The position numbers and the translations under genes are program-made. From positions 208,757-272,756 of the forward strand of contig CABIVS010000002.1 of NCBI GenBank assembly GCA_902362375.1: DNA of 64,000 nt, read 5' to 3'. The notes beneath the pieces were generated by a model. It saw nothing but the letters and a program-made list of their open reading frames with translations, was not told the origin of the DNA and searched no databases. Below, one piece after another: positions 17,591 to 25,443 of the stretch (its first letter is position 1; each line of letters opens with the position of its first letter). The stretch is from Bacteroidaceae bacterium (GTDB lineage: Bacteria; Bacteroidota; Bacteroidia; Bacteroidales; Bacteroidaceae).

Positions 17591-18751
17591 TTACTGTTTG
17601 TAGGAAATGTGCAGGATGCCCTCCCGTTGTTTGATATTGACCAGATTTAATTCTGTAATCATGTCGATAATCGGGTTCATGTTGGCGTAGCGGTTAAGGT
17701 ACGCTCCGATACGCACCTGTTTGGCAGCTTCGTCTTCAAAAGAATATTGGAATCCATACCATTTGGATAGGTATGACATTACATTCTCAAGAGGGACATT
17801 TAAAAAGATAAATGATCCGGATTCCCAAGATGTATACAAATCAGTGTTTACGTTGGCGACGGTATTTGTTCCGGTATTTTTATTATATGTATAGTGCTGG
17901 TTGGGAACTAATTCAAATTCTTCATTTCCACTGTTGATTCTTACGGTTCCACTGATTAAGGTCGTACTTTCCGTATCTTCATCAGCGTAGGCCCTTACGT
18001 TGAACGACGTTCCCGTCACTCGGACAGATGTATGCGATGTTTTTACGATAAACGGATGCTCCTTGTCCGGGGCAACATCGAAATAAGCCTCCCCTTCAAT
18101 TTGCACAATACGTTCTTTGCTGCTGAAACAAACTGGATAAGTCAGTCGGGTTTCTGCGTTGAGATGTACCCTTGTGCCGTCGGAAAGCGTGATAAGACAT
18201 TCCATACCCTGCAACGTGCGTAGTGTGTTTGGGATTTCTTTTACTTGCGGTTTGTTGGCGGGGATCTGATAGTTGATCCCTTTAGAATCGATCACAAATG
18301 CTCTGACCGCATTCTCCGGAAGATTATTGTCGGAAAGATTGAAAGATTTGCCGTCACTCAAGATCAGTTCCCCGCCAAGGGTTCCCGGAGTGATGTCGCT
18401 AATCGTTTCTCCGGCTACCCAATTATATATAAGGTAGGAAGCCGGTATTATCAGAAGCAAAATAAGAGCTGCATATTTCAGGCTCTTTCTCCATGAAAGA
18501 AAACCGGATGCTTTTTCTCCTCCCAATCGCGGGTAGATTCTGTCCCATGCTTTTTGTGAAGAGAAACTTTTGATTAACTGAGTGTTTTTTTCATACGTTT
18601 CCTCATTCAATATTCGTTTGGCTAGCTTTTGATGCTCCGGATTTTCATTAATCCATTCACGGTAGGCTTTTTCTTCCTCCGGGATAGCCGAATGAGTGAA
18701 TAGGGAAGCAAGGAATTTTGCAATTCTAAAGTTTTCTTTGAATGAATTCAT
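17591..18751 (-). CDS. FecR-family anti-sigma factor
   Basis: 386 residues from the ATG at 18751; an in-frame ATG at 18808 would add a 19-residue leader not expected in the family. A short cytosolic N-terminal region (residues 1-90) with the AYREWINENPEHQ motif precedes one transmembrane helix (YAALILLLIIPASYLIY). The periplasmic FecR domain (GTRVHLNAETRLTYP, GEAYFDV, VTGTSFNVRAY) and a C-terminal DUF4974-like domain (VPLENVMSYLSKWYGFQ) follow. It holds the sigma factor encoded just upstream and responds to the STN domain of SusC. Confidence 0.94.
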   Translation of the reverse strand: MNSFKENFRIAKFLASLFTHSAIPEEEKAYREWINENPEHQKLAKRILNEETYEKNTQLIKSFSSQKAWDRIYPRLGGEKASGFLSWRKSLKYAALILLLIIPASYLIYNWVAGETISDITPGTLGGELILSDGKSFNLSDNNLPENAVRAFVIDSKGINYQIPANKPQVKEIPNTLRTLQGMECLITLSDGTRVHLNAETRLTYPVCFSSKERIVQIEGEAYFDVAPDKEHPFIVKTSHTSVRVTGTSFNVRAYADEDTESTTLISGTVRINSGNEEFELVPNQHYTYNKNTGTNTVANVNTDLYTSWESGSFIFLNVPLENVMSYLSKWYGFQYSFEDEAAKQVRIGAYLNRYANMNPIIDMITELNLVNIKQREGILHISYKQ

Positions 18752-18817
18752 CGTTTTTAGGATTTGTTTGTATATAAAACAATCCAATCGAAAAAACGGG
18801 GTAATCAAAAAGTTACT

Positions 18818-19372
18818 TTATTTGCATAAAAATAGTAATAAGGCGTAGTTTATGCCTTTGAGGCTTTCGCGAAGTTTGCGATAGGCGAATTTCTTTAACG
18901 TATGGACAGTACCCTCTGAAATTTGCAATTTGTCAGCAATCTCATGGTTTTTTAACCCTTTCATGGAATATAAGATGATATTTCGCATTTGGGTAGGCAA
19001 TTCTTCTACCGCTTTGCGAACTATGCGGAAAGTTTCTTGTTCGATAATTGCAGCTTCAAAACCGCTGTCAAACTTTTCTTGTTCCGGAAAATCTGGAATA
19101 TCCAATTGTTCATGTTTGAGATGATTCAGGCATTTATTTCGGGTGACGGTATAGAGGAAGCTCTTAACTTTCAGAATGTCATCAAAATCTTCTTTTCGCT
19201 CCCAATAAACCAACAATGCATCTTGTACGATGTCTTTGCAAACCTCTTTGTCATCGATATAGTGGGATGAAAAAACACAAAGAATAGGATAGTAGTCATC
19301 AAATAGCTTTTTGAAAGCCTGTTTGTTACCACGTTTTATGTCTGCAATTATATTTTCTATATGTATGTTCAC
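18818..19372 (-). CDS. ECF-family RNA polymerase sigma factor
   Basis: 184 residues. Region 2 is visible at about residues 20-90 (FDDYYPILCVFSSHYI, CKDIVQDALLVYWER, VKSFLYTVTRNKCLNHL). Region 4 lies at about 110-170 (LPTQMRNIILYSMKGLKNHEIADKLQISEGTV), with the helix-turn-helix that reads the -35 box. It is followed by the fecR-like gene, the standard Bacteroides arrangement, and should direct transcription of the SusC operon. The start is 34 bases after the stop of the Crp/Fnr gene on the same strand. Confidence 0.95.
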   Translation of the reverse strand: MNIHIENIIADIKRGNKQAFKKLFDDYYPILCVFSSHYIDDKEVCKDIVQDALLVYWERKEDFDDILKVKSFLYTVTRNKCLNHLKHEQLDIPDFPEQEKFDSGFEAAIIEQETFRIVRKAVEELPTQMRNIILYSMKGLKNHEIADKLQISEGTVHTLKKFAYRKLRESLKGINYALLLFLCK

Positions 19373-19406
19373 TATTTAGGGTGGAGCGATTGGTGCAGAA
19401 ACTCTC

Positions 19407-20108
19407 TTACCCAATCTTACTTATTTTCTTCAGCTTTTCTTCTTCGATAATTTTAATCTTTCTTCCGTCGATAGTAATTAGTCTTTCCGTAGCGAATTGC
19501 GACAAGGTACGGATAGCGTTCGAAGTAGTCATATTGGAAAGATTTGCCAGATCTTCACGTGAAAGATAAATGCTCAAAGTGGAACCGTCTTCTTCAAGAC
19601 CATAGCTTTCTTTCAAGAAAATGAGTGATTCGGCCAAGCGTCCGCGAATATGCTTTTGTGTCAGATTAACGGTACGTTCGTCGGAGATACCCAAGTCAAT
19701 GGAGAGTTGGCGGATGAAGAACATGGCCAAATCATTATTTTGGGCAATCAGAGTAGTGATGGCACTCATAGGAATCAGGCAAATAACAGAGGGTTCGAAA
19801 GCTGCTGCTGCGGTTACAAAATCTTGTTTGGCAAAATAAGCACGATATGCAAAGTATTCGCGTGGTTTAATCATGCGGATAATCTGACTTCTCCCCCCTA
19901 CACCATCTTTGAAGATTTTCACTTTACCACTGATGAGACACATCAGATGAGACGGTGTCTCTCCTTCACAGTAGATGGTTTCATTCTTTTTGTAGGTTTG
20001 TATCGTATAATTGTTCATCAGAAACTCCTTTTGCTCATTGTTTAGAGGAGCTAACATATCGGATAACGGTTCCGAAATATCGATGTCTGACATATTCATT
20101 TTTACCAT
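19407..20108 (-). CDS. Crp/Fnr-family transcriptional regulator
   Basis: 233 residues. An N-terminal cyclic-nucleotide-binding-type beta roll (about residues 25-140; YKKNETIYCEGETPSHLMCLISGKV and REYFAYRAYF) joins a long dimer helix and a C-terminal winged helix (SREDLANLSNMTTSNAIRTLSQF). The phosphate-binding RxS pocket of true cAMP sensors is not evident, as in most Bacteroidota members, so the ligand is unknown. No Fe-S cysteine cluster is seen. It may read through into the sigma gene 34 bases downstream, or it may act independently. Confidence 0.93.
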   Translation of the reverse strand: MVKMNMSDIDISEPLSDMLAPLNNEQKEFLMNNYTIQTYKKNETIYCEGETPSHLMCLISGKVKIFKDGVGGRSQIIRMIKPREYFAYRAYFAKQDFVTAAAAFEPSVICLIPMSAITTLIAQNNDLAMFFIRQLSIDLGISDERTVNLTQKHIRGRLAESLIFLKESYGLEEDGSTLSIYLSREDLANLSNMTTSNAIRTLSQFATERLITIDGRKIKIIEEEKLKKISKIG

Positions 20109-20224
20109 GAGTGCTACAAAACTGTGTTATACAGCACAAAAGTAAAAAGAAAAAATGAGAAAATGAACGAATCTATAAAAAGATTGCACAAAAGTGGGAG
20201 CTTTCGTGCAATCTTGTGGACGTT

Positions 20225-22414
20225 TTATTTAGTAAATAGTAGTTCCCTGTATTTAGGCAACGGCCATATTTCGTCGTCTACTTCCATCTCCAGGTGGTCG
20301 ATGTGGTCGCGGATTTGGTCAAGATACGGGCGTACTTTTTCTTCGTATGCAAATGCCCTTTCTTTGTAGTTTTCCATGTGGTTGGCTACTTTTCTTGCTT
20401 CGGTCATATCGCGCACGAGTACTTTGATAGAAGTGACCCGGTGTGAAATCTCACGAATTAATTCTTTACGGTCGGCACTCAATACTTCGTATTCTTCAGC
20501 CGGGAATATTTCTTTCAGTCCCCGAAGATTTTCGAGCAAACGGTTCTGATAGGCAACGGCAGTAGGTACGATATGGTTGATGGCGAGGTCGCCTAATACA
20601 CGGCCTTCGATCTGCACCTTCATGGTGTATTTCTCCAATTCCACTTCCAAGCGGCTGTTCAATTCGGTTTCGTTGAAAATACGTTCACCGATGAGTACTG
20701 CTTTCGATTGATTATCTACATAATGCATCAGGGCTTCCGGAACATGGCAGATATTCGTCAGTCCGCGGCGTGCAGCTTCTTGTTTCCATTCTTCGGAATA
20801 GCCGTCCCCTTCGAAACGAATCGGTTCGGAGGCGATAATTGTTTCTTTCAGCAGGCGGAAGATGGCTTCATCTTTGCCTACTCCTTCTTCCATCAGTTTT
20901 TCTACCGATGCGCGGAATTCGTTCAGCTGGTTTGCCATGGCCGCATTGATTACAATCATGGAGGCGGCACAGTTGGAAGAAGAACCTGCGGCACGGAATT
21001 CGAATCGGTTTCCGGTGAATGCGAAAGGAGAAGTACGGTTGCGGTCGGTGGTATCCAGTAAAATTTCGGGGATACGTCCGATGCCTAACTTCAGCGTGGT
21101 TTTTTCTTCCGGCGTCATTTTTTCGTTTCCTACTTGGCGGACAATTTCGTCAAGAGTGGACGAGAGTTGTGAACCCAGGAAGCAAGAGAGAATGGCGGGG
21201 GGAGCTTCATTGGCTCCCAAACGGTAGCTGTTGCTGGCGCTCATGATGGAGGCACGCAATAAATCTTGGTTTTTATAAACCATCATTAAGGCGTTCACCA
21301 GAAAAGTGAGGAATAGCATATTTCCTTTCGGGTTCTTTCCGGGAGCGAACAGATTGATGCCGGTGTCTGTGCAGAGCGACCAGTTGTTGTGCTTGCCCGA
21401 ACCGTTTACTCCGCTATATGGCTTTTCGTGCAGGAGTACATTAAAATGATGTTTTCTGGCGATACGCTTCATCAAATCCATGACGAGCTGGTTGTGGTCG
21501 TTGGCAAGATTGCAGTTTTCGAAGATGGGGGCCAACTCAAATTGGTTGGGGGCTACTTCGTTGTGACGGGTTTTGGCGGGAATACCCAGTTTGTGACACT
21601 CGATTTCGAGTTCTTTCATAAATGCAGTGACACGTGGAGGGATAGAACCGAAATAATGGTCTTCCAACTGTTGGTCTTTGGCAGAAGAATGTCCCATCAG
21701 TGTCCGTCCTGTCAGACAGAGGTCGGGGCGTGCATTATATAAGGAAGAGTCTACAAGGAAATATTCCTGTTCCCATCCTAAATTGGTATATACGCGTGTG
21801 ATGTTCTTGTCGAATAGCTGGCAGACTTCCGTTGCTGCTTTGTCTACGGCGGCAAGTGCTTTCAATAATGGAGTTTTGTAATCCAGCGCTTCACCTGTAT
21901 AAGAAATGAAGATAGTGGGGATACAAAGAGTGGTATCTACTACGAATGCTGGTGAAGAAACATCCCAGGCCGTATATCCTCGCGCTTCGAAAGTGTTGCG
22001 GATACCGCCGTTAGGGAAAGAAGAGGCATCCGGTTCTTGTTGGATCAGTAGTTTTCCGGAGAAGCGTTCGATCACTCCGCCATCTTCGCCAAATTCGATA
22101 AAGCCGTCATGCTTCTCGGCTGTTCCGTCTGTCAGAGGTTGGAACCAGTGTGTGTAGTGAGTGACGTTGAGTGACTTAGCCCAACTTTTCATACCGTTAG
22201 CAATTAAATCTGCTATTTCACGGCTGATAGGCGTACCTTTTTCGATAGCATCGGTTACAGCTTTGTAAGCTTCTTTAGGAAGATACTCTTGCATCTTCTT
22301 GCGGTCGAACACGTGGCTACCATAATAATCAGAGAGTTTGTTGGAAGGGGCAATAACTTCCAGAGGTTTCCGGTTGGAAAGCTCTTGTAAAGCAAAAAAA
22401 CGCATTTTTGACAT
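20225..22414 (-). CDS. glnN: Type III glutamine synthetase (GSIII)
   Basis: 729 residues from the ATG at 22414 (MSKMRFFALQELSNR), the usual length of Bacteroides GSIII. Conserved blocks include NGSGKHNNWSLCTDTG, RLGANEAPPAILSCFLG and NRTSPFAFTGNRFEFRA. It makes glutamine from glutamate, ammonia and ATP in the cytosol and is a main ammonium-assimilation enzyme of gut Bacteroides. It is a single-gene unit. A TAATTTTG box on the minus strand (22452-22445) about 30 bases upstream of the ATG is a likely -7 element, although no good -33 box is seen at the expected spacing. Confidence 0.97.
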   Translation of the reverse strand: MSKMRFFALQELSNRKPLEVIAPSNKLSDYYGSHVFDRKKMQEYLPKEAYKAVTDAIEKGTPISREIADLIANGMKSWAKSLNVTHYTHWFQPLTDGTAEKHDGFIEFGEDGGVIERFSGKLLIQQEPDASSFPNGGIRNTFEARGYTAWDVSSPAFVVDTTLCIPTIFISYTGEALDYKTPLLKALAAVDKAATEVCQLFDKNITRVYTNLGWEQEYFLVDSSLYNARPDLCLTGRTLMGHSSAKDQQLEDHYFGSIPPRVTAFMKELEIECHKLGIPAKTRHNEVAPNQFELAPIFENCNLANDHNQLVMDLMKRIARKHHFNVLLHEKPYSGVNGSGKHNNWSLCTDTGINLFAPGKNPKGNMLFLTFLVNALMMVYKNQDLLRASIMSASNSYRLGANEAPPAILSCFLGSQLSSTLDEIVRQVGNEKMTPEEKTTLKLGIGRIPEILLDTTDRNRTSPFAFTGNRFEFRAAGSSSNCAASMIVINAAMANQLNEFRASVEKLMEEGVGKDEAIFRLLKETIIASEPIRFEGDGYSEEWKQEAARRGLTNICHVPEALMHYVDNQSKAVLIGERIFNETELNSRLEVELEKYTMKVQIEGRVLGDLAINHIVPTAVAYQNRLLENLRGLKEIFPAEEYEVLSADRKELIREISHRVTSIKVLVRDMTEARKVANHMENYKERAFAYEEKVRPYLDQIRDHIDHLEMEVDDEIWPLPKYRELLFTK

Positions 22415-22747
22415 AAATGGTCTATTTTTTATCGGTTGATGGCGCAAAATTATATGTTTTTTCTGAAAGTACCCCTATTTTTGAGGGGGTATTTTTAGAA
22501 ATAACTTATTTTTTATTGATAATGCCCCCTCAGGAATTTGGCACTTACGAAAACTGTAGGGCGTTTGGGTTCCATGTCGGAATTTCATATAATGAAGAAC
22601 ATCTATCATACTTTTACTATAAAAGATGGGTATCTATCATACCTATACTCCGTCTATCTTAGTGTAGTATTAGGTGAAGTACCCCTTTGAAGGCATCAAG
22701 ATGCATACATTATAGTAAGCCGTATTATCTTACCAACATTTAGTTTG

Positions 22748-22831
22748 TTGCACTCTAGTGAATAGACCTTTGCACTCCAGTGAACGGTTTTTTCCACTAG
22801 AGTGCAAAGAACCGTTCACTGGAGTGCAAAG
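22748..22831. repeat. Four CACT-N2-AGTG palindromes forming interleaved inverted repeats
   Basis: Copies lie at 22751-22760 and 22773-22782 (forward, TTGCACTC-type flanks) and at 22795-22804 and 22817-22826 (reverse). The second and fourth copies sit in perfect 22-bp inverted arms (22768-22789 and 22810-22831). The first and third share 13-bp perfect arms (22748-22760 and 22795-22807). The two pairs interleave rather than nest. This is most likely a multi-site operator or a DNA repeat element; function unknown. Confidence 0.85.
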
Positions 22832-23006
22832 ATTGACTTCTCCCTTAGAGAAAACGGTATTATCCATTGAATAATAAATTGTTAACTAGTATATTTCATA
22901 TAAACAAACAATGATTTGTTTGCAAAATGCTATTGCCGTAGGAATAAAAGCAGTACACACAGAAAGAAGCAATCAGTTCTGTTGATGGGAAACACGCCAG
23001 ATATAC

Positions 23007-23161
23007 TATGAGAAATACCGCCAACGAGTATGAGAAATGAGGTGAAATCGGGGGTGTTTTGCTGAAAAACTATGAGAAATGCCTATTTAGGAAATCATTT
23101 CTCATAATCTATCTATTTGATTATATTCGCTTTATATGGATACTATGAGAATATGAGAAAT
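23007..23161. repeat. Dispersed TATGAGAAAT repeats
   Basis: Exact direct copies begin at 23007, 23029, 23071 and 23152; an inverted exact copy is at 23097-23106; and a partial copy (TATGAGAATA) overlaps the last at 23144. The spacing is irregular (22, 42 and 81 bases), which argues against a CRISPR or simple tandem repeat. Confidence 0.75.
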
Positions 23162-23374
23162 GGAAACGAAAAATTCAGAAAAGAGGTCTCTGAAGCTGAT
23201 AGGAAGATTGTGTTTAGTTTATTTCCGAACCGATATCAGCTAGTTCATTTTTTTATTGATTGTAATTGGGGAAAATGTTTACGCAAAATGAAGAACTAAA
23301 TACGCAATTGAGAATAGATAAGAAAAATGAACCTTTTAACTTTGCGCTTATTATAACCTATTAAGCAATATATT

Positions 23375-24367
23375 ATGGGACGAAAATTTTCACGAATGTG
23401 TTATATATTAGCTTTGACCATATTTGTATTAGTTTTTCCGGGCTTATGCACTGAGGCCGCTCCTCAATGTACCGAAACGAGTATGTGGTTGAATGGTAGT
23501 GTGGAAAAAACAACGTGGATGAAGTGTCTTCATGATACACTGTTAATGTGCAAAATATCCATTCCCGGTACGCATGACAGTGGCACTACCAAAGGTGGAG
23601 ATATGTTGAAAACACAGTCTGAAACCATTCCTGTCCAGTTGCAGTTGGGAATTCGCGCTTTCGATATTCGTTTGGAAAAGAAAAATAATAAATTAGGTAT
23701 CTTCCATAGTTATGCTTTTCAGGATCTATATTGGGAAGATGATGTTTTGCCCGCCTTCATTTCTTTTTTGCAGGCGTATCCTTCTGAAACATTGATTGTC
23801 TCACTGAAAAAGGAGGGCGGAGAGTTGCAGGATTATGCATCTTTAGTGTCTGCTTCTTTGAGTAATCCTGTATATCAAGATTATTTCGTAACAGATTTTC
23901 ACCCTGAACTGACATTGAAAGACTGTCGCGGAAAGATTCTTTTTTTACATAGGGATTCTGCAATGATTAATTATCCGGGTGCTGCTTGTGTAGGTTGGGA
24001 AGATAATAAAACCTGTCTGCTTATTCTTTGCAATAAAGATGGGAAAGAAGGTCGTGTGTTGCTTCAAGATGAGTACCAATATGAGTCAGGCAAAGATGCT
24101 GGAAAGAAAATAACAACAATTATTCGTAATATTGATGTAGTGTCTGACCAGCCCGCTTCTTCACGTAAGTGGGGTATTAGCTTTGTCAGTGCAACCGGAT
24201 TACCTTTGGGAACACCTAAGATCTTTGCAGACCAAATTAATCAACCTGTAGCAGACTATCTGGAGCAGGAACACAAACGGAACTGTGGCATTGTTTTTAT
24301 TGATTTTATTAATGATAAAGGCGGTAAAGAACTGGTGGAATATTTAATTGAAAGCAATATCAAGTGA
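23375..24367 (+). CDS. PI-PLC X-domain phospholipase C, secreted
   Basis: 330 residues, signal peptide about residues 1-29. The phosphatidylinositol-specific phospholipase C catalytic signature is complete: GTHDSG with His67 and Asp68, FDIR with Asp97 and Arg99, and the second catalytic His in GIFHSY (His111). The C-terminal IVFIDFINDKGG segment matches the closing strand of bacterial PI-PLCs. The family cleaves phosphatidylinositol, and often GPI anchors, to diacylglycerol and inositol phosphate without needing calcium. It precedes the ROK kinase by 152 bases and may be transcribed separately, but it fits with the mannosidase and phosphatase genes downstream. Confidence 0.9.
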   Translation: MGRKFSRMCYILALTIFVLVFPGLCTEAAPQCTETSMWLNGSVEKTTWMKCLHDTLLMCKISIPGTHDSGTTKGGDMLKTQSETIPVQLQLGIRAFDIRLEKKNNKLGIFHSYAFQDLYWEDDVLPAFISFLQAYPSETLIVSLKKEGGELQDYASLVSASLSNPVYQDYFVTDFHPELTLKDCRGKILFLHRDSAMINYPGAACVGWEDNKTCLLILCNKDGKEGRVLLQDEYQYESGKDAGKKITTIIRNIDVVSDQPASSRKWGISFVSATGLPLGTPKIFADQINQPVADYLEQEHKRNCGIVFIDFINDKGGKELVEYLIESNIK

Positions 24368-24519
24368 GGCTACTCTACCGAGGCAAACAAAATCTCTTTA
24401 TTATGAAGTTCTTTTAGCAGAAATGCGCAAAGTGAAGAATATTATACGCATTTGGTACTTTATAAAGGGTGTCCAATTCCTACATTTGTCTATAATTAAA
24501 AATAAAAAAGTGTAATGCT

Positions 24520-25344
24520 ATGAAACTGTCAATAGATTTAGGTGGAACCCATGTTCGGATAGCACAAGTGGAGAATGGCAGGTGTCTTAATAAGATATCG
24601 GTTGCTTGTCCATCGCAGCAAGATGCTTCTACGATTCTCAATTTACTATCTCAGCTTATTGAAAGAATGATGAACGAACATGTAGAAGGCATTGGCATAG
24701 GTGTCCCTTCTATTGTAGATTCGGAAAAAGGGGTTGTTTATAATGTGGCAAACATCTCCTCCTGGAAGGAAATTCATTTGAAAGAGGCTTTGGAAAGTGA
24801 GTTTAGAGTACCTGTTGCTATCAACAACGATTCTAATTGTTTCACTTTGGGGGTGAAAATGTTCGGTGAAGGGCAACCTTATGCCAACATGGTGGGGGTG
24901 ACGATAGGAACTGGTATCGGGGCAGGGGTCATCATTGATCATCGTCTCTATGGCGGCGAATTTATGGGAGCAGGCGAAATAGGAACATTGCCATATTTAG
25001 ATTCCGACTTTGAGCAATATTGTAGTAGTTTCTTTTTTAAACGGTACAATACTACTGGTGCTGAGGCTGCTGAAAAGGCAAATAGTGGAGACAGGGCTGC
25101 ATTGGAAATATGGAAAGAATTTGGAATTCATTTGGGTAACCTTATGAAAGCAGTTCTTCTGGTGTATGCTCCGCAGGCTGTTATTTTGGGAGGAGGTATT
25201 GCACCAGCATTTCCTTTATTTAGAGGAGCTATGGAAAATGAGATGCGGATTTTTCCTTACAAAGTTATATTGGATAGAGTAGAGGTGAAGGTTTCCCATC
25301 AGAAAGATGCTAGTTTGTTGGGAGCTTCTGTTCTGATAAAGTAA
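24520..25344 (+). CDS. ROK-family sugar kinase with altered zinc motif
   Basis: 274 residues. It has the ATP motif IDLGGTHVRIA (residues 5-15), the catalytic Asp in NNDSN (Asp104), the second phosphate motif GVTIGTGIGAGVI and the sugar-binding Glu in GAGEIG (Glu153). The usual His after that Glu is Thr156, and the CxCGxxGC zinc cluster is missing, leaving one Cys (residue 168) in the equivalent stretch. It probably phosphorylates a hexose or amino sugar in the cytosol. As the first gene of the locus, upstream of SusC/SusD and mannosidases, mannose, GlcNAc or glucosamine are plausible substrates. A TACATTTG box (24481-24488) lies upstream. Confidence 0.85.
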   Translation: MKLSIDLGGTHVRIAQVENGRCLNKISVACPSQQDASTILNLLSQLIERMMNEHVEGIGIGVPSIVDSEKGVVYNVANISSWKEIHLKEALESEFRVPVAINNDSNCFTLGVKMFGEGQPYANMVGVTIGTGIGAGVIIDHRLYGGEFMGAGEIGTLPYLDSDFEQYCSSFFFKRYNTTGAEAAEKANSGDRAALEIWKEFGIHLGNLMKAVLLVYAPQAVILGGGIAPAFPLFRGAMENEMRIFPYKVILDRVEVKVSHQKDASLLGASVLIK

Positions 25345-25443
25345 TCAAAGTATAATCTTTTTGTAAATCGAATATAATTCTGTCTTGTGACCTTTGGGGC
25401 AGATTTATAATTATCAATATTATAAACTTTAAATTTTAAATGT

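Larger units (their letters stand above)
4784..19372 (-). other. Sigma/FecR-controlled SusC/SusD operon with peptidase folds and thioredoxins
   Basis: Order of transcription: ECF sigma, FecR, SusC (STN), SusD, metallopeptidase-like lipoprotein, TlpA-like, pseudo-subtilisin, two PDZ aspartyl proteases, retropepsin-thioredoxin fusion, terminator. All genes are on one strand with gaps of at most 31 bases, except about 150 bases before the TlpA gene and two 4-14-base overlaps. No carbohydrate-active enzyme is included. Confidence 0.85.
22415..23374. other. 960-base non-coding stretch with two short repeat families
   Basis: No convincing gene is present between the divergent glnN and the phospholipase C gene. 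It contains the glnN leader (to about 22460), a small hairpin around 22470-22491, four copies of CACT-N2-AGTG at 22751-22826, and five copies of TATGAGAAAT at 23007-23161. A TAACTTTG box at 23337-23344 is a possible -7 element for the phospholipase gene. The only open frame (23117-23299, 60 codons) has no recognizable family. Confidence 0.7.

Noticed and set aside
22748..23161. Possible CRISPR array
   Set aside because: Repeat units are only 10-22 bases, occur in both orientations and have irregular or no spacers; no cas gene is in the window.
23117..23299. 60-codon open frame upstream of the phospholipase gene
   Set aside because: It runs through the TATGAGAAAT repeats, has no recognizable family, no promoter of its own, and a composition like the non-coding DNA around it.
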